Assembly (NCBI GenBank): GCA_905480235.1 | Contig: CAJQPP010000123.1 | Span: forward strand, 1-41,991 | Origin: an uncultured Pirellulaceae bacterium | GTDB taxonomy: Bacteria; Planctomycetota; Planctomycetia; Pirellulales; Pirellulaceae | Length of the DNA stretch: 41,991 nucleotides | Direction: 5' to 3' | Part shown: positions 33,934-41,991 of the stretch, piece by piece | Layout of the letters: each line of letters starts with the position of its first letter | Numbering within the stretch: the first letter of the stretch is position 1 | Position numbers and translations under genes: made by a program | Notes under the pieces: generated by a model | What the model was told of the DNA's origin: nothing | Seen by the model: the letters and a program-made list of their open reading frames with translations, nothing else | Database searches by the model: none

Positions 33934-34968
33934 ATGAACGATTTACAATCAAAATTTCAAGCGATGCTGTTGGTTTCGTTTGGCGGTCCCGAGGGTCCTA
34001 ACGACGTGATGCCTTACCTGCGAAACGTGCTGAGAGGACGGAATGTGCCGGAATCTCGTATGTTAGAGGTCGCGAAACATTACGACCAATTTGGTGGCGT
34101 CAGCCCCATCAATGATCAGAACCGGGCACTGATCGAAGCCCTTAAACAAGAGTTTACAGAGCAGGGAATTAATCTGCCGATTTATTTTGGCAATCGGAAT
34201 TGGCACCCCCTTCTGGAGGACACCTTACGGCAAATGAAAGAGGACGGGGTCAAGGACGCGATCGCATTCTTCACATCAACTTTCAGTTGCTACTCAGGTT
34301 GCCGCCAGTACCGGGAAAACATTTACGAAGCACAACAGAACATCGGCGAAGGCGCCCCGCGGATCCACAAGGTTCGGATGTCGTTTAACCACCCGTTGTT
34401 TGTAAAAGCGGCCAGTGAGCGGGTTAATGACGCCGCGGAAGCGTTAAAGATTTCTGACGACAGTCCCGTTGAATTACTGTTCACGGCCCACAGCATTCCG
34501 GAATCGATGGCCGGCGGTTGTAATTACCAACTCCAACTGAACGAAGCTTGTCGCATGGTCGCCAACGAATCTGGATTGCCCAATTGGAAACTGGTCTTCC
34601 AAAGCCGCAGCGGTCCCCCGCATCAACCTTGGCTGGAACCCGACGTCTGCGATTATCTCGAAGAGGTAAAAGAGAGGGGCGTCGAAAATGTGATCATTAT
34701 GCCGATCGGCTTTGTCTCGGATCACATGGAAGTCATGTTCGATCTCGATGTAGAAGCTCACGAGAAGTGCGAAGAACTGGGGATCAATATGTCCCGAGCG
34801 AAAACTTTCGGAACGCATGAGGATTTCGTGACCTTGATTCGAGAACTGGTACTCGAGCGAGCACTCGACACCGAGCGGATCGCCGTCGGAGAATTGCCAG
34901 CGAGTCACGATGTTTGCCCACCGAATTGCTGCTCATCGGGACGGCCCGGGCACGTTTCGCCGGTTTAG
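33934..34968 (+). CDS. hemH: Ferrochelatase (HemH/CpfC) with C-terminal cysteine cluster
   Basis: HemH inserts iron into the porphyrin, probably coproporphyrin here given hemQ. It has 344 residues. Motifs: AMLLVSFGGPEGPNDVMPYL, FGGVSPIN, FYFGNRNWHP-like region near 84-92, SCYSGCRQY and LLFTAHSIPESMA with catalytic-region His186, then VIIMPIGFVSDHMEVMFDLD with the conserved Glu. The last 21 residues read HDVCPPNCCSSGRPGH, giving Cys328, Cys332 and Cys333. With Cys119 or Cys123 these could bind a [2Fe-2S] cluster as in some actinobacterial and animal ferrochelatases. This is inference, and spacing differs from known ones. Confidence 0.95.
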   Translation: MNDLQSKFQAMLLVSFGGPEGPNDVMPYLRNVLRGRNVPESRMLEVAKHYDQFGGVSPINDQNRALIEALKQEFTEQGINLPIYFGNRNWHPLLEDTLRQMKEDGVKDAIAFFTSTFSCYSGCRQYRENIYEAQQNIGEGAPRIHKVRMSFNHPLFVKAASERVNDAAEALKISDDSPVELLFTAHSIPESMAGGCNYQLQLNEACRMVANESGLPNWKLVFQSRSGPPHQPWLEPDVCDYLEEVKERGVENVIIMPIGFVSDHMEVMFDLDVEAHEKCEELGINMSRAKTFGTHEDFVTLIRELVLERALDTERIAVGELPASHDVCPPNCCSSGRPGHVSPV

Positions 34969-35022
34969 GAAATCAGCGAATGGAGAACCTTCCGGAAAAC
35001 GAGAGGGCGATTTAATCGAGGA

Positions 35023-36369
35023 CTACTTCGTGGTTTTCATTTTTAGCTTCCGTGATTTCATCACTGAGAAAAAAACAATCCCGCTGGCAATCGTCAGCAC
35101 AAAGCCAAGAAGCTGCCATGGCCGATCGCTGACCGACAAGGCTGCCAAACCAATCGTAACGGCAACGTAAACGGCTGCGATCGCCACTGCCAACCGCCTG
35201 CCTTTCCAGGTTTCGCGTTCCCGCTGTGTCCAAAAGATGCAGGCTACGGTCAAAGCCGCGCTCACCGACAGTGTGAATCCTAGATAATCCAGTTGTTCTT
35301 TGATGTTGCTGAAGTAAACAACGCCGCAGGCAAGAATCACCTGCAACCAAATCGATTTCACCGGCACCTCATAGCCCTGCCGCTGAGACGCCTGAAACCA
35401 GGAAGGAAACACCCCATCGTCGGCCATTTTCGCGTAAACCCGAGGGCCTGCGATTAGCATGGACGAAACAGAACTGAGTGTCGCCACTGAGACAATCACC
35501 CGAATCAAATTTGCCAGAGCGTCTCCCCCGATGGCCTGAGCTGCCACGGCGGCAACATCCGGTTGACCGGCAGTCAATTGCGGTTTTGCTGCATAAACAA
35601 AAATCACATTCAGCAGCAAATAGAACAGCGTCACCAACAAAGTGCCAGCCAAAAGCGCTCTGGGCACCGTTCTTTTCGGATCCTCCACCTCGCCGGCAAT
35701 GTAAACGGCGGCATTAAACCCGCTAAAACTAAGAGAGATCCAGACCAGCGTGGCGGCCATTTTGGAAATGGAAAACTCCGTCGGCTCAGTCGCCAGCTCC
35801 ATCCCCGGCCAACTGCCTGGGAAATAAGCAAAAGCGTACAGCACAAAACCGAGCAACAATCCGATCTTCAAAATCACAATCAAATTTTGCGCGCGCACTC
35901 CAACTTTCAGAATCAGTGAATGCAGGGCACCAAAAATCAGGATGGCGGTAATTCCCAACATGCCTGGCTGCAACCAATTCGGTTTCATTGAGTCGGGAAT
36001 TGCATACGACTCAAACACGGTCGCTGCAAACGCGATGGCGCCGGTAAACCCAGCCAATAAAGAGACCCACCCCGCAATAAACCCTGCCAGCGGATGCACC
36101 ATTCGACTGAGGTACAGATACTCACCGCCGGACTCGGCAATCCGCTGGGCCAACTGGCCGTAACTATAGGCACCACACAGTGCGACCAAGCCGCCAATCA
36201 ACCAAGCCAAAATTACAAATTCTCGGTCACCTAAATCCGCCAGTGAAAAACCACTTGTAGTAAACACACCGGCACCGATCATGTTTGCCACGACTAAAAA
36301 AGTGGTCGACCAAAAACCAAATGGTTTTTTTAACCTTGCGGATGACCGGTCGTTGGCAGAGTGACTCAA
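35023..36369 (-). CDS. APC-superfamily amino acid permease
   Basis: A 12-helix transporter core of about 448 residues. I choose a TTG at 36369 with AAAGG eight bases upstream (start peptide SHSANDRSSARLKKPFGFW). The longer frame reaches into the neighbouring DUF3124 gene and has no sensible start. The first helix has the APC signature VVANMIGAGVFTTSGF. Later blocks: YSYGQLAQRIAESGGEYLYL, SGFNAAVYIAGEVEDPKRTVPRALLAGTL. The APC family symports or exchanges amino acids. The specific substrate cannot be seen. It converges on hemH, with 54 bases between. Confidence 0.82.
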   Translation of the reverse strand: MSHSANDRSSARLKKPFGFWSTTFLVVANMIGAGVFTTSGFSLADLGDREFVILAWLIGGLVALCGAYSYGQLAQRIAESGGEYLYLSRMVHPLAGFIAGWVSLLAGFTGAIAFAATVFESYAIPDSMKPNWLQPGMLGITAILIFGALHSLILKVGVRAQNLIVILKIGLLLGFVLYAFAYFPGSWPGMELATEPTEFSISKMAATLVWISLSFSGFNAAVYIAGEVEDPKRTVPRALLAGTLLVTLFYLLLNVIFVYAAKPQLTAGQPDVAAVAAQAIGGDALANLIRVIVSVATLSSVSSMLIAGPRVYAKMADDGVFPSWFQASQRQGYEVPVKSIWLQVILACGVVYFSNIKEQLDYLGFTLSVSAALTVACIFWTQRERETWKGRRLAVAIAAVYVAVTIGLAALSVSDRPWQLLGFVLTIASGIVFFSVMKSRKLKMKTTK

Positions 36370-36430
36370 GTGAATGCCTTTATAAATTGTGAGCTGTCGT
36401 TTTTCCGGATGCTGTATGAATGCTCGATAT

Positions 36431-37063
36431 CTATTCGCCGGCAGGCGACTGCAGCCTATCCGTTTTAATCGCCGCTCGGCCAAAACTAATGCCCCGTGGC
36501 CCATCCACGCCAACCATTATGACTTCAACCATCGGTTCATTAACATCAGGTTCGCTGGACCAGTGCACCAAAAAATTTGCGCCCGAGCCACCGGAAACAT
36601 CTCTCCCAGTCACTAAAAACTCGATCGTTTGCAAAGGCGTTAATTTGATGGGCTGCTCCAGATAACTCTCCACAAGCATCCCCCCAGTATCAAAATACTG
36701 CACCGAATTTACTGCGCATGCTTTCTGAGGATCAGTGTTTCTGATACTCAAAGTTGCCGCTAACGGCAAGGCTGAACCACCTGCGTAGTAAACATGAGAG
36801 TACACGGGCACGTAAACTGTCTGCTGGACCGGAAGGGCAGCGATGTCCATCTCGCCTACCGCATAGGCCGTGAGATCGGGAGCTTGGTAATTGGCGGGTG
36901 TCCCGTATCGGAACTGATCACCGAATCGATCGATTCTCTGATTTAGATAAAAAAATACGCCAATGATTGCCACTAGAATAAACAATCCACTGATCACAAA
37001 AAGATAGGCGCCTTTTTCCCATAACCAAAGTATCCATGCCGGGTATTCATTTTCTCGATTCAT
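36431..37063 (-). CDS. DUF3124 protein with N-terminal membrane anchor
   Basis: 210 residues from ATG 37063 (a GTG at 37087 would add eight). Residues about 17-45 form one hydrophobic helix (YLFVISGLFILVAIIGVFFYL). The remainder is the DUF3124 domain: VYVPVYSHVYYAGG, LPLAATLSIRNTDP, VQYFDTGGMLVESYL, LTPLQTIEFLVTGRDVSGGSGANFLVHW and a VEVIMVG...GISFGR end. The fold is beta-rich, so it is probably periplasmic and anchored. Function is not known. Upstream of the permease gene on the same strand, 61 bases apart, possibly one operon. Confidence 0.82.
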   Translation of the reverse strand: MNRENEYPAWILWLWEKGAYLFVISGLFILVAIIGVFFYLNQRIDRFGDQFRYGTPANYQAPDLTAYAVGEMDIAALPVQQTVYVPVYSHVYYAGGSALPLAATLSIRNTDPQKACAVNSVQYFDTGGMLVESYLEQPIKLTPLQTIEFLVTGRDVSGGSGANFLVHWSSEPDVNEPMVEVIMVGVDGPRGISFGRAAIKTDRLQSPAGE

Positions 37064-37552
37064 TGGTTTCCCAAACTTTCTAGGCACTACAGTAGCGTTC
37101 GCTCAAAGGTTTTCATGCGGAGGTTCGGCATTCCCGTTCCGATCCACCTCAACTCAACGGATCTCAGCCACGATTTCGCCACCTCTCGATACGACATCGC
37201 CTGACGCCCTTCCAGAAAATCGTTGATATAAAACAAGTTCCGCTGGCGATAGGAAAGAGGCGAACCCCGGTCCACCGAATCAGTTTAGAGTATGTCGCTG
37301 ACTTTCCTAAATCTCTGATTCCCACCCGCTCCAGAAATTTGCAGATTTTTTCTACAAATCGCCCATCAATCTGCTCGACCGGGTAGGTTAGATTTGTCGG
37401 CGTTCGTTTGCCGCCAGGGCCGTTTGCCTAAAGCCTGTCGCCTACCATCGGTATGTGGCTTTACGACTCCCTCGATTGTGGACACAATCTGTCCAAGTCG
37501 ATTTTGTCAGGTTTCTTGTTACCTGGCCTCGGAAACCAAATTGGGCACCACA
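37064..37552. other. Intergenic region upstream of divergent DUF3124 and ClC genes
   Basis: 489 bases between the ATGs. A minus-strand frame at 37087-37275 has a GTG start and no recognisable protein and is not called. The upstream in-frame extension of the ClC gene to 37394 is rejected. No strong hairpin seen. Confidence 0.45.
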
Positions 37553-39286
37553 ATGAACCAAAAGAAACTGCCCGCAATGTGTGTCTACGCTTTGGCGATC
37601 GGTGTCATCGCAGGTGTGGGGGCGTGGGCATTTCGCATGCTCATTGGTTTCTTTCACAACCTGCTTTTCTTAGGTGTGCTCGACTTTCACTACAACGCCA
37701 ACCTTCATACACCGCCCAGCCCCTGGGGTGCAGGAGTCATTCTTGTACCCGTACTCGGTGCGCTGGTGGTTACCTGGATGGTCAAAAACTTTGCGCCGGA
37801 AGCCAAAGGGCATGGCGTCCCGGAAGTCATGGATGCCGTTTATTACAACCAAGGAAACATTCGCCCAGTGGTCGCTGTGGTCAAATCGGTAGCCTCTGCC
37901 ATTTGCATCGGTAGTGGTGGCTCGGTCGGTCGCGAAGGTCCCATCATTCAAATCGGATCCGCATTTGGTTCCACGCTGGGCCAGTTAATGAAAATACCCG
38001 TCAATCAGCGGGTCACGTTAATTGCTGCGGGTGCGGGTGCAGGAATCGCTGCTACCTTCAATGCACCGCTTGGTGGTTTGGTATTTGCCATTGAATTGCT
38101 GTTGGTTTCCATCAACGTGCGCACGCTTTTACCGGTCGGTCTTGCCACCGTAACCGCCAGTTACATCGGTCGAGCTCTCTTGGGTGCTGATCCGGCATTT
38201 AATTTCCCGGCGCTGCAATTGCAGACGTTTCACTTAGCAGACCTCGGATTTCTATCCTTTTTCATACCATTTGGCGTGGTGATGGGATTAGTAGCCTACT
38301 TATTCGTCCGCGGAATTTATTGGGCCGAAGATCTATTTGACGCCATGCCCGGTAACGCCTATTCGCGGCACCTGTCCGGTATGCTGGTCGTCGGAATAAT
38401 AATTTATTGCGTATCACTTTGGGCGCCCACGCATTATTACTACATCCAAGGCGTCGGTTACGCGACGATCATGGATTTGCTGCATGGCGATTCCGCGCTA
38501 TTTAAATTATCAGGGGCCGATTTCACGATTTTCCTGCTGATCCTTTTTGTGTTGAAAATGGCAGCAACCTTTTTGACGCTTGGTTCGGGTGGGTCGGGGG
38601 GAGTGTTTTCGCCTTCCTTATTTTTAGGTGCGATTACTGGCAGCCTATTTTGGCAACTCACCCAATTCGCAGCTCCCGAATGGCTGGCTTCTGAATTCAG
38701 CGAGCATCAGGTTGCCTTTGTGATTGCAGGTATGGCAGCCGGCGTGGGCGCTTCCACAGGCGCCACGCTGACGGGCGCTATCATGTTAATCGAAATGACA
38801 GCCGACGCTGGCGTGACGCTCCCCATCATACTGACCTGCGTCGTTGCTAACGTGGTTCGAAAAATACTCTCACCAGGCAGCGTCTACACGCTTAAATTAA
38901 TTCGTCGAGGACACATCGTTCCCGAGGGCCTGCAGGCCGCGATCGTCGATGCGCAATGCGCAAAAGACATCATGGCCAAAGATTTTCGCACCCTCGCGAA
39001 AAGTGAAACGTGGTCACTTGGCGATAAAATCACCGTGATCGAACTGGGCAATGATCAATTCCATGTCGTACTCGCCGGGGTGGCTGAGGAACCCACAGTC
39101 CTTGGCAATAATTGCTGCGTTCTGTCGGGCGATACGCCGGCAATTTGTATGCTGCGGACCATCAACGCCCAGAAAGTTCCGTTTGCTGTTATCAAATCTG
39201 ATACCGAGAACGGGGAGGCTATTGTCGGCGTCGTCAGCGACCACGAAATTGCCACATTCACAAAAGAGACAGCGGAGCTGTTATAG
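37553..39286 (+). CDS. ClC-family chloride channel/transporter with degenerate C-terminal domain
   Basis: ATG 37553 (577 residues) starts directly at the conserved membrane part. The extension to 37394 would add a Cys-rich non-hydrophobic leader. ClC signature blocks: KGHGVPEVM (86-92), then GSGGSVGREGP (120-130) with the gating Glu128, GAGAGIAATFNAPLGGLVFAIE, then GSGGSGGVFSPSLFLGA (about 382-398) and GMAAGVGASTGATLTGAIM. The gating Glu is intact, which in the family usually means H+/Cl- exchange rather than channel behaviour. The helix region continues to LVVANVVRKIL-like sequence near residue 435. A C-terminal ~140-residue domain contains IMAKDF...VGVVSDHEI, reminiscent of a CBS pair but degenerate. 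Confidence 0.92.
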   Translation: MNQKKLPAMCVYALAIGVIAGVGAWAFRMLIGFFHNLLFLGVLDFHYNANLHTPPSPWGAGVILVPVLGALVVTWMVKNFAPEAKGHGVPEVMDAVYYNQGNIRPVVAVVKSVASAICIGSGGSVGREGPIIQIGSAFGSTLGQLMKIPVNQRVTLIAAGAGAGIAATFNAPLGGLVFAIELLLVSINVRTLLPVGLATVTASYIGRALLGADPAFNFPALQLQTFHLADLGFLSFFIPFGVVMGLVAYLFVRGIYWAEDLFDAMPGNAYSRHLSGMLVVGIIIYCVSLWAPTHYYYIQGVGYATIMDLLHGDSALFKLSGADFTIFLLILFVLKMAATFLTLGSGGSGGVFSPSLFLGAITGSLFWQLTQFAAPEWLASEFSEHQVAFVIAGMAAGVGASTGATLTGAIMLIEMTADAGVTLPIILTCVVANVVRKILSPGSVYTLKLIRRGHIVPEGLQAAIVDAQCAKDIMAKDFRTLAKSETWSLGDKITVIELGNDQFHVVLAGVAEEPTVLGNNCCVLSGDTPAICMLRTINAQKVPFAVIKSDTENGEAIVGVVSDHEIATFTKETAELL

Positions 39287-39669
39287 GCTCCCCTGATTGG
39301 GGCACCCATTGATAGCGTGAGCTGGCCCACCTCGCCCTATTCGCTTGGACCCTCAAACCGGCGGGGACCCGCACGGGACGATACGCTGGGATTCGTGCCT
39401 AACCAACGGTTGGAAGCCGCAAGGCTCGCCAATGGACCTCGGCTTTTATTCGAGTCACGGTTACCCAAAAACACAAAAAGCTGTTGGCCACGTCTATAAA
39501 TACACAAAAGTCTATCTTACGATTGAAACTAAGGCCCGAAAATGGAAGTATGTGAGTCAGTGGGGTGATTCACCGCAAAGCGCCGCTTCACCGCAAACCG
39601 CCTCCTAAGGGCCGCTTAAGCGCCTCCTAAGCGCCGTTCCATTAATAAAGTTTCAAACGATAGATAAAT
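39287..39669. other. Intergenic region upstream of the CotH gene
   Basis: 383 bases. A plus-strand 87-codon frame (39345-39608) starts with TTG, has no ribosome site and no recognised protein, so it is left out. A GC-rich repeat patch ends the region just before the CotH gene. Confidence 0.45.
39571..39637 (+). repeat. Short degenerate direct repeats upstream of the CotH gene
   Basis: CACCGCAAA occurs twice (39571, 39589). CGCCTCCTAAG-type units occur at 39599 and 39621, and GCCGCTT at 39582 and 39611. The purpose is unknown and the repeats are imperfect. Confidence 0.4.
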
Positions 39670-41352
39670 ATGCGTTCTCGTTTTTCATTCTCTTGTATTT
39701 TGCTGCTCACAACGGTTTTCTGCGTCAGTAGTTCTCATGCACAGCAAACGCTATTAGATGCATCCGATCTTTATCAACGCGATAAAATCATTCCCATTGA
39801 GATTGTTTTATCCGAGGAAGATTGGGATGAAATCAGTGTTCAAACGCGTGATTTTGCTGGCTCGTTAAACAAAGAAGCCGTCGAATCGCCGTTCACATGG
39901 GTGTCAGCGGATATCACCATCGACGGTAAGAAGATCGAAAACGTCGGCATCCGAAAAAAGGGGTTTCTGGGATCTCTGGATAATGACAGACCGTCGCTTA
40001 AAGTTCGCTTCGACAAGTATGTGGATCAGGATCCCGTGAGTGGATTGACGCGGATGACGCTGAACAATAACAAACAAGACCCCGGTCGACTTCTCCAATA
40101 CTTTACTTACAAGATGTTTTCCAATTCAGGCACTCGCTCGCCTCGCTGTGGTTTTGCAGCAGTTACGGTAAACGGGAAATATTTGGGCCTCTACTCCAAC
40201 GTTGAGTCAATCCGCAAGCCCATGCTTAAGCACGTCTTTGGTAATGGTAAAGGAGCGCTTTACGAAGGAACGGTTGCCGATTTTTTCCCCGATCGCATCC
40301 AACGATTTGAGAAAAAAAACAAAGCGGCCAAAACCAAGTACTTACGTAAAATGGCAGAGATACTAGCCGAAGACGAAATCGATATCGACGAACTAAAAGA
40401 GGTGCTGGATATCGACGCCTTCATTCGCTACTGGGCCATGGAGAGCCTGATTGGATTCTGGGACAGTTACTGCAGTAACCAAAACAATTTCTATCTCTAT
40501 AGAGACCCCGAAAACAAAAAGTTTTATTTCATACCCTGGGGCGCCGATTCGTCGCTCAGTAAAACCACACCTCTACCTCCGTACCGAATTCGCCCGAGAT
40601 CCGTTCACGCCAAAGCCATTCTACCCAACAAACTCTACAGAATCCCTGAGTACCAGACGCAATACCTCGAAGTGCTGAATGAGTTTCTGGACGAGCACTG
40701 GAAAGAAGACGTTCTTTTAGCGGAGGTGGATCGTCTGCAGGCCATGCTCGAGCCGAAATCGATTGATGAGGATTTTGGGGAATCGATGGACAAGTATCGC
40801 TCCTTCATTAAGACACGGCGTAGGTCCTTCGAAAGAGAATTAGCCAAGGGCGCACCCGAGCTAAAATCTCGTGAACAGAAACCCATCTATTTCAGCATGA
40901 ATGGAACCGCTCGCATCACCTTTTCCGGAAAATGGTATGCCAACGCCCCGCGAAATAAATCGAATCTAGGTGAAGCCGAGATCCAATTATCTGTGGATGG
41001 CAAAGAAGTCGAAGTGACGGACCCGGCGGTTTATTCGGAAATTAGCAAGTGGCCAAACCAAGGCGAAAACCCTCCCGCCACTGTGGTGATTATGTGCACG
41101 CGAAAATCTGACGGAAAACGTCTCACCATCGCCGCCACACTGCCTCAGAACCAGTTTAAGCCAACCGGCGAAGACACAACCGATGTGGGCGGAGTGCTCA
41201 TCGAAGGTATGAACTTTGGCGAAATGCAGTGGTTAAATGGCAGCATACAATTAGACGATGCCTCCATGACCGAAGGCGCAGCAGTCACTGGTAATTTGGA
41301 GGTTAATATCGCGACCATGAAAGGCTTGGGCGGAGACGAAGACGACGAATAA
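39670..41352 (+). CDS. Exported CotH-family protein
   Basis: 560 residues, signal peptide 1-24 (FSFSCILLLTTVFCVSSSHA). The CotH domain (about 40-405) has blocks: PSLKVRFDKYV, TRMTLNNNKQDPGRLLQYFTYKMF, FAAVTVNGKYLGLYSNVESI, YWAMESLIGFWDSYCSNQNNFYLYRD and FYFIPWGADSSLSK. CotH family members are atypical secreted kinases in spore coats and are related to polysaccharide-linked proteins elsewhere. The usual PWDxD-like motif reads PWGAD, so one acidic residue is replaced by Gly, while the following Asp is kept. A C-terminal beta-rich domain (about 410-545) and acidic tail GDEDDE follow. Catalysis is not assured. Confidence 0.88.
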   Translation: MRSRFSFSCILLLTTVFCVSSSHAQQTLLDASDLYQRDKIIPIEIVLSEEDWDEISVQTRDFAGSLNKEAVESPFTWVSADITIDGKKIENVGIRKKGFLGSLDNDRPSLKVRFDKYVDQDPVSGLTRMTLNNNKQDPGRLLQYFTYKMFSNSGTRSPRCGFAAVTVNGKYLGLYSNVESIRKPMLKHVFGNGKGALYEGTVADFFPDRIQRFEKKNKAAKTKYLRKMAEILAEDEIDIDELKEVLDIDAFIRYWAMESLIGFWDSYCSNQNNFYLYRDPENKKFYFIPWGADSSLSKTTPLPPYRIRPRSVHAKAILPNKLYRIPEYQTQYLEVLNEFLDEHWKEDVLLAEVDRLQAMLEPKSIDEDFGESMDKYRSFIKTRRRSFERELAKGAPELKSREQKPIYFSMNGTARITFSGKWYANAPRNKSNLGEAEIQLSVDGKEVEVTDPAVYSEISKWPNQGENPPATVVIMCTRKSDGKRLTIAATLPQNQFKPTGEDTTDVGGVLIEGMNFGEMQWLNGSIQLDDASMTEGAAVTGNLEVNIATMKGLGGDEDDE

Positions 41353-41420
41353 ACAGTCGCCTTTGCACCTTTTTCTCGCCAGCCGCAAGAACGGGCTCCG
41401 TTCACTTGGCGGAGACCTGG

Positions 41421-41645
41421 TCAACTGGCGCAGGCCTGCGGTGTGCCATTGTTGGCGGCAGTTAAAACGGCGCTGCCCAGGGCATCCGCAAAGGCCGACT
41501 GCATTTCTGGTGGGAACTGAAAACCCCACACCATGACGCCGGCAGAAACCAACGTGCTGCCGAGCATACAACGCGTGCCGAAAAAGGTTCGCTGAAAGAA
41601 AAAAAGTAGTAGTCCGAGCGGGAATATGAACCGGGCGAACACCAT
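41421..41645 (-). CDS. Doubtful small membrane protein
   Basis: A 74-residue frame with one clear hydrophobic helix (about 3-18, VFARFIFPLGLLLFFFQ), a second weaker one near 28-42, and a tail ending in AANNGTPQACAS. The ATG at 41645 has no evident ribosome site. Codon-level cues look protein-like but the family is not recognised. It is convergent with the CotH gene. It may be real or chance. Confidence 0.4.
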   Translation of the reverse strand: MVFARFIFPLGLLLFFFQRTFFGTRCMLGSTLVSAGVMVWGFQFPPEMQSAFADALGSAVLTAANNGTPQACAS

Positions 41646-41823
41646 CAAATGGGCAAAACATTGCCACCTTTTTGAGGCCCTTGCTTAAATCACGTTACGG
41701 AATCGAAATACGCACCGTTGGCAACCTCTTCAGGCGTCAACTCGGAGAGCGCCAAACCAGAGAGTCGGTAACCAACGCCAAGTGATCGTCGTAAAAACAC
41801 GAAGTGACCGTTGTGACTAACCG

Positions 41824-41991
41824 TTACGCCGTCGTTCGTTGGCGTCGTCGGGTCGCGAACCATCCCATGCCCAGCACCAACAGGCCAACGGCACCGGGTT
41901 CAGGAATCGAGGTCGAATTATTGAATAAAACGACATCATTACCATCGCCACCCGCGTAGGTGATAAACAAATCCACCCCACCAAAGTTTCC
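41824..41991 (-). CDS. C-terminal end of a PEP-CTERM protein (5' part outside window)
   Basis: Reading in from the right edge on the minus strand gives 55 codons to a TAA at 41824. The sequence ends with the PEP-CTERM sorting signal: SIPEPGAVGLLVLGMGWFATRRRQR, that is PEP motif, hydrophobic helix, basic tail. Upstream lies a Gly/Asp-rich segment ITYAGGDGNDVVLFN, similar to the repeats seen in planctomycete autotransporter-like proteins. PEP-CTERM proteins are processed by exosortase and placed at the surface or in exopolysaccharide. The identity of the mature protein is not visible here. Confidence 0.9.
   Translation of the reverse strand, partial: GNFGGVDLFITYAGGDGNDVVLFNNSTSIPEPGAVGLLVLGMGWFATRRRQRTTA

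Noticed and set aside
35023..36513. Long start of the APC permease
   Set aside because: It would extend over the end of the DUF3124 gene on the same strand, with a polar leader not seen in the family.
37087..37275. 62-codon minus-strand ORF from a GTG
   Set aside because: No ribosome site and no recognisable family; likely chance.
39345..39608. 87-codon plus-strand ORF upstream of CotH
   Set aside because: TTG start without ribosome site and low-complexity end formed by the short repeats.
1..41991. CRISPR arrays, tRNA or rRNA genes, insertion sequences, phage genes
   Set aside because: None seen on reading both strands; the only tandem repeats are the 24-base coding repeats and a short GC-rich patch.

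Overview
The window looks like a chromosomal segment of a planctomycete, probably a Pirellulales/Rhodopirellula-like organism. This is inferred from gene content, not from rRNA. Typical planctomycete hallmarks are all present: a cytochrome-type DUF1549/DUF1553 protein followed by a Tat-exported DUF1501 protein, a DUF1559 pseudopilin-like protein, a planctomycete-type ECF sigma factor beside a membrane Ser/Thr kinase, a CotH protein, a glycine-rich 'protocadherin-like' secreted protein and a PEP-CTERM protein. No tRNA, rRNA, CRISPR array, insertion sequence or phage gene was seen.

Left part (1-9.1 kb). A porin gene runs off the left edge. It is followed by a small membrane protein and a minus-strand operon of three exported proteins (SnoaL-like, small unknown, Gly-rich). 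Next are a JmjC/cupin-like protein, selD, and an exported HAD phosphatase. selD contains an in-frame TGA exactly at the catalytic position, so it reads as a selenocysteine-containing selenophosphate synthetase starting at 6941, with a hairpin just downstream whose AGGUC loop resembles the E. coli fdhF SECIS loop.

Middle part (9.2-25 kb). An exported coiled-coil protein of unknown function is followed by the DUF1549/1553 + DUF1501 pair, aat (N-degron tagging), and a DUF1559 protein with a good sigma70-type promoter. Then comes a 452-codon gene (17914-19272) interrupted by a single in-frame TGA in a Gly-rich U-x4-C motif. I read it as a second, apparently undescribed selenoprotein with HEAT-like repeats. 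An LplT-like MFS transporter, a small membrane protein, the convergent ECF sigma/kinase pair and an exported SASA-type esterase complete this part.

Heme locus (25-35 kb). hemA, hemC, hemD, hemB, hemQ, hemE, hemY and hemL form one tightly overlapping minus-strand operon, with hemH divergent from hemA. Together they cover the route from glutamyl-tRNA to heme. The presence of hemQ and the absence of hemN/hemF point to the coproporphyrin-dependent route.

Right part (35-42 kb). An APC-type amino acid permease, a DUF3124 membrane-anchored protein, a ClC chloride transporter with the gating glutamate, a CotH-family exported protein, a doubtful small membrane ORF, and the C-terminus of a PEP-CTERM protein cut by the window edge.

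The most interesting biology is selenium. A Sec-containing SelD and a new Sec candidate lie 10 kb apart, in a genome where TGA is still a normal stop (the ECF sigma factor, kinase and hemA end with it).
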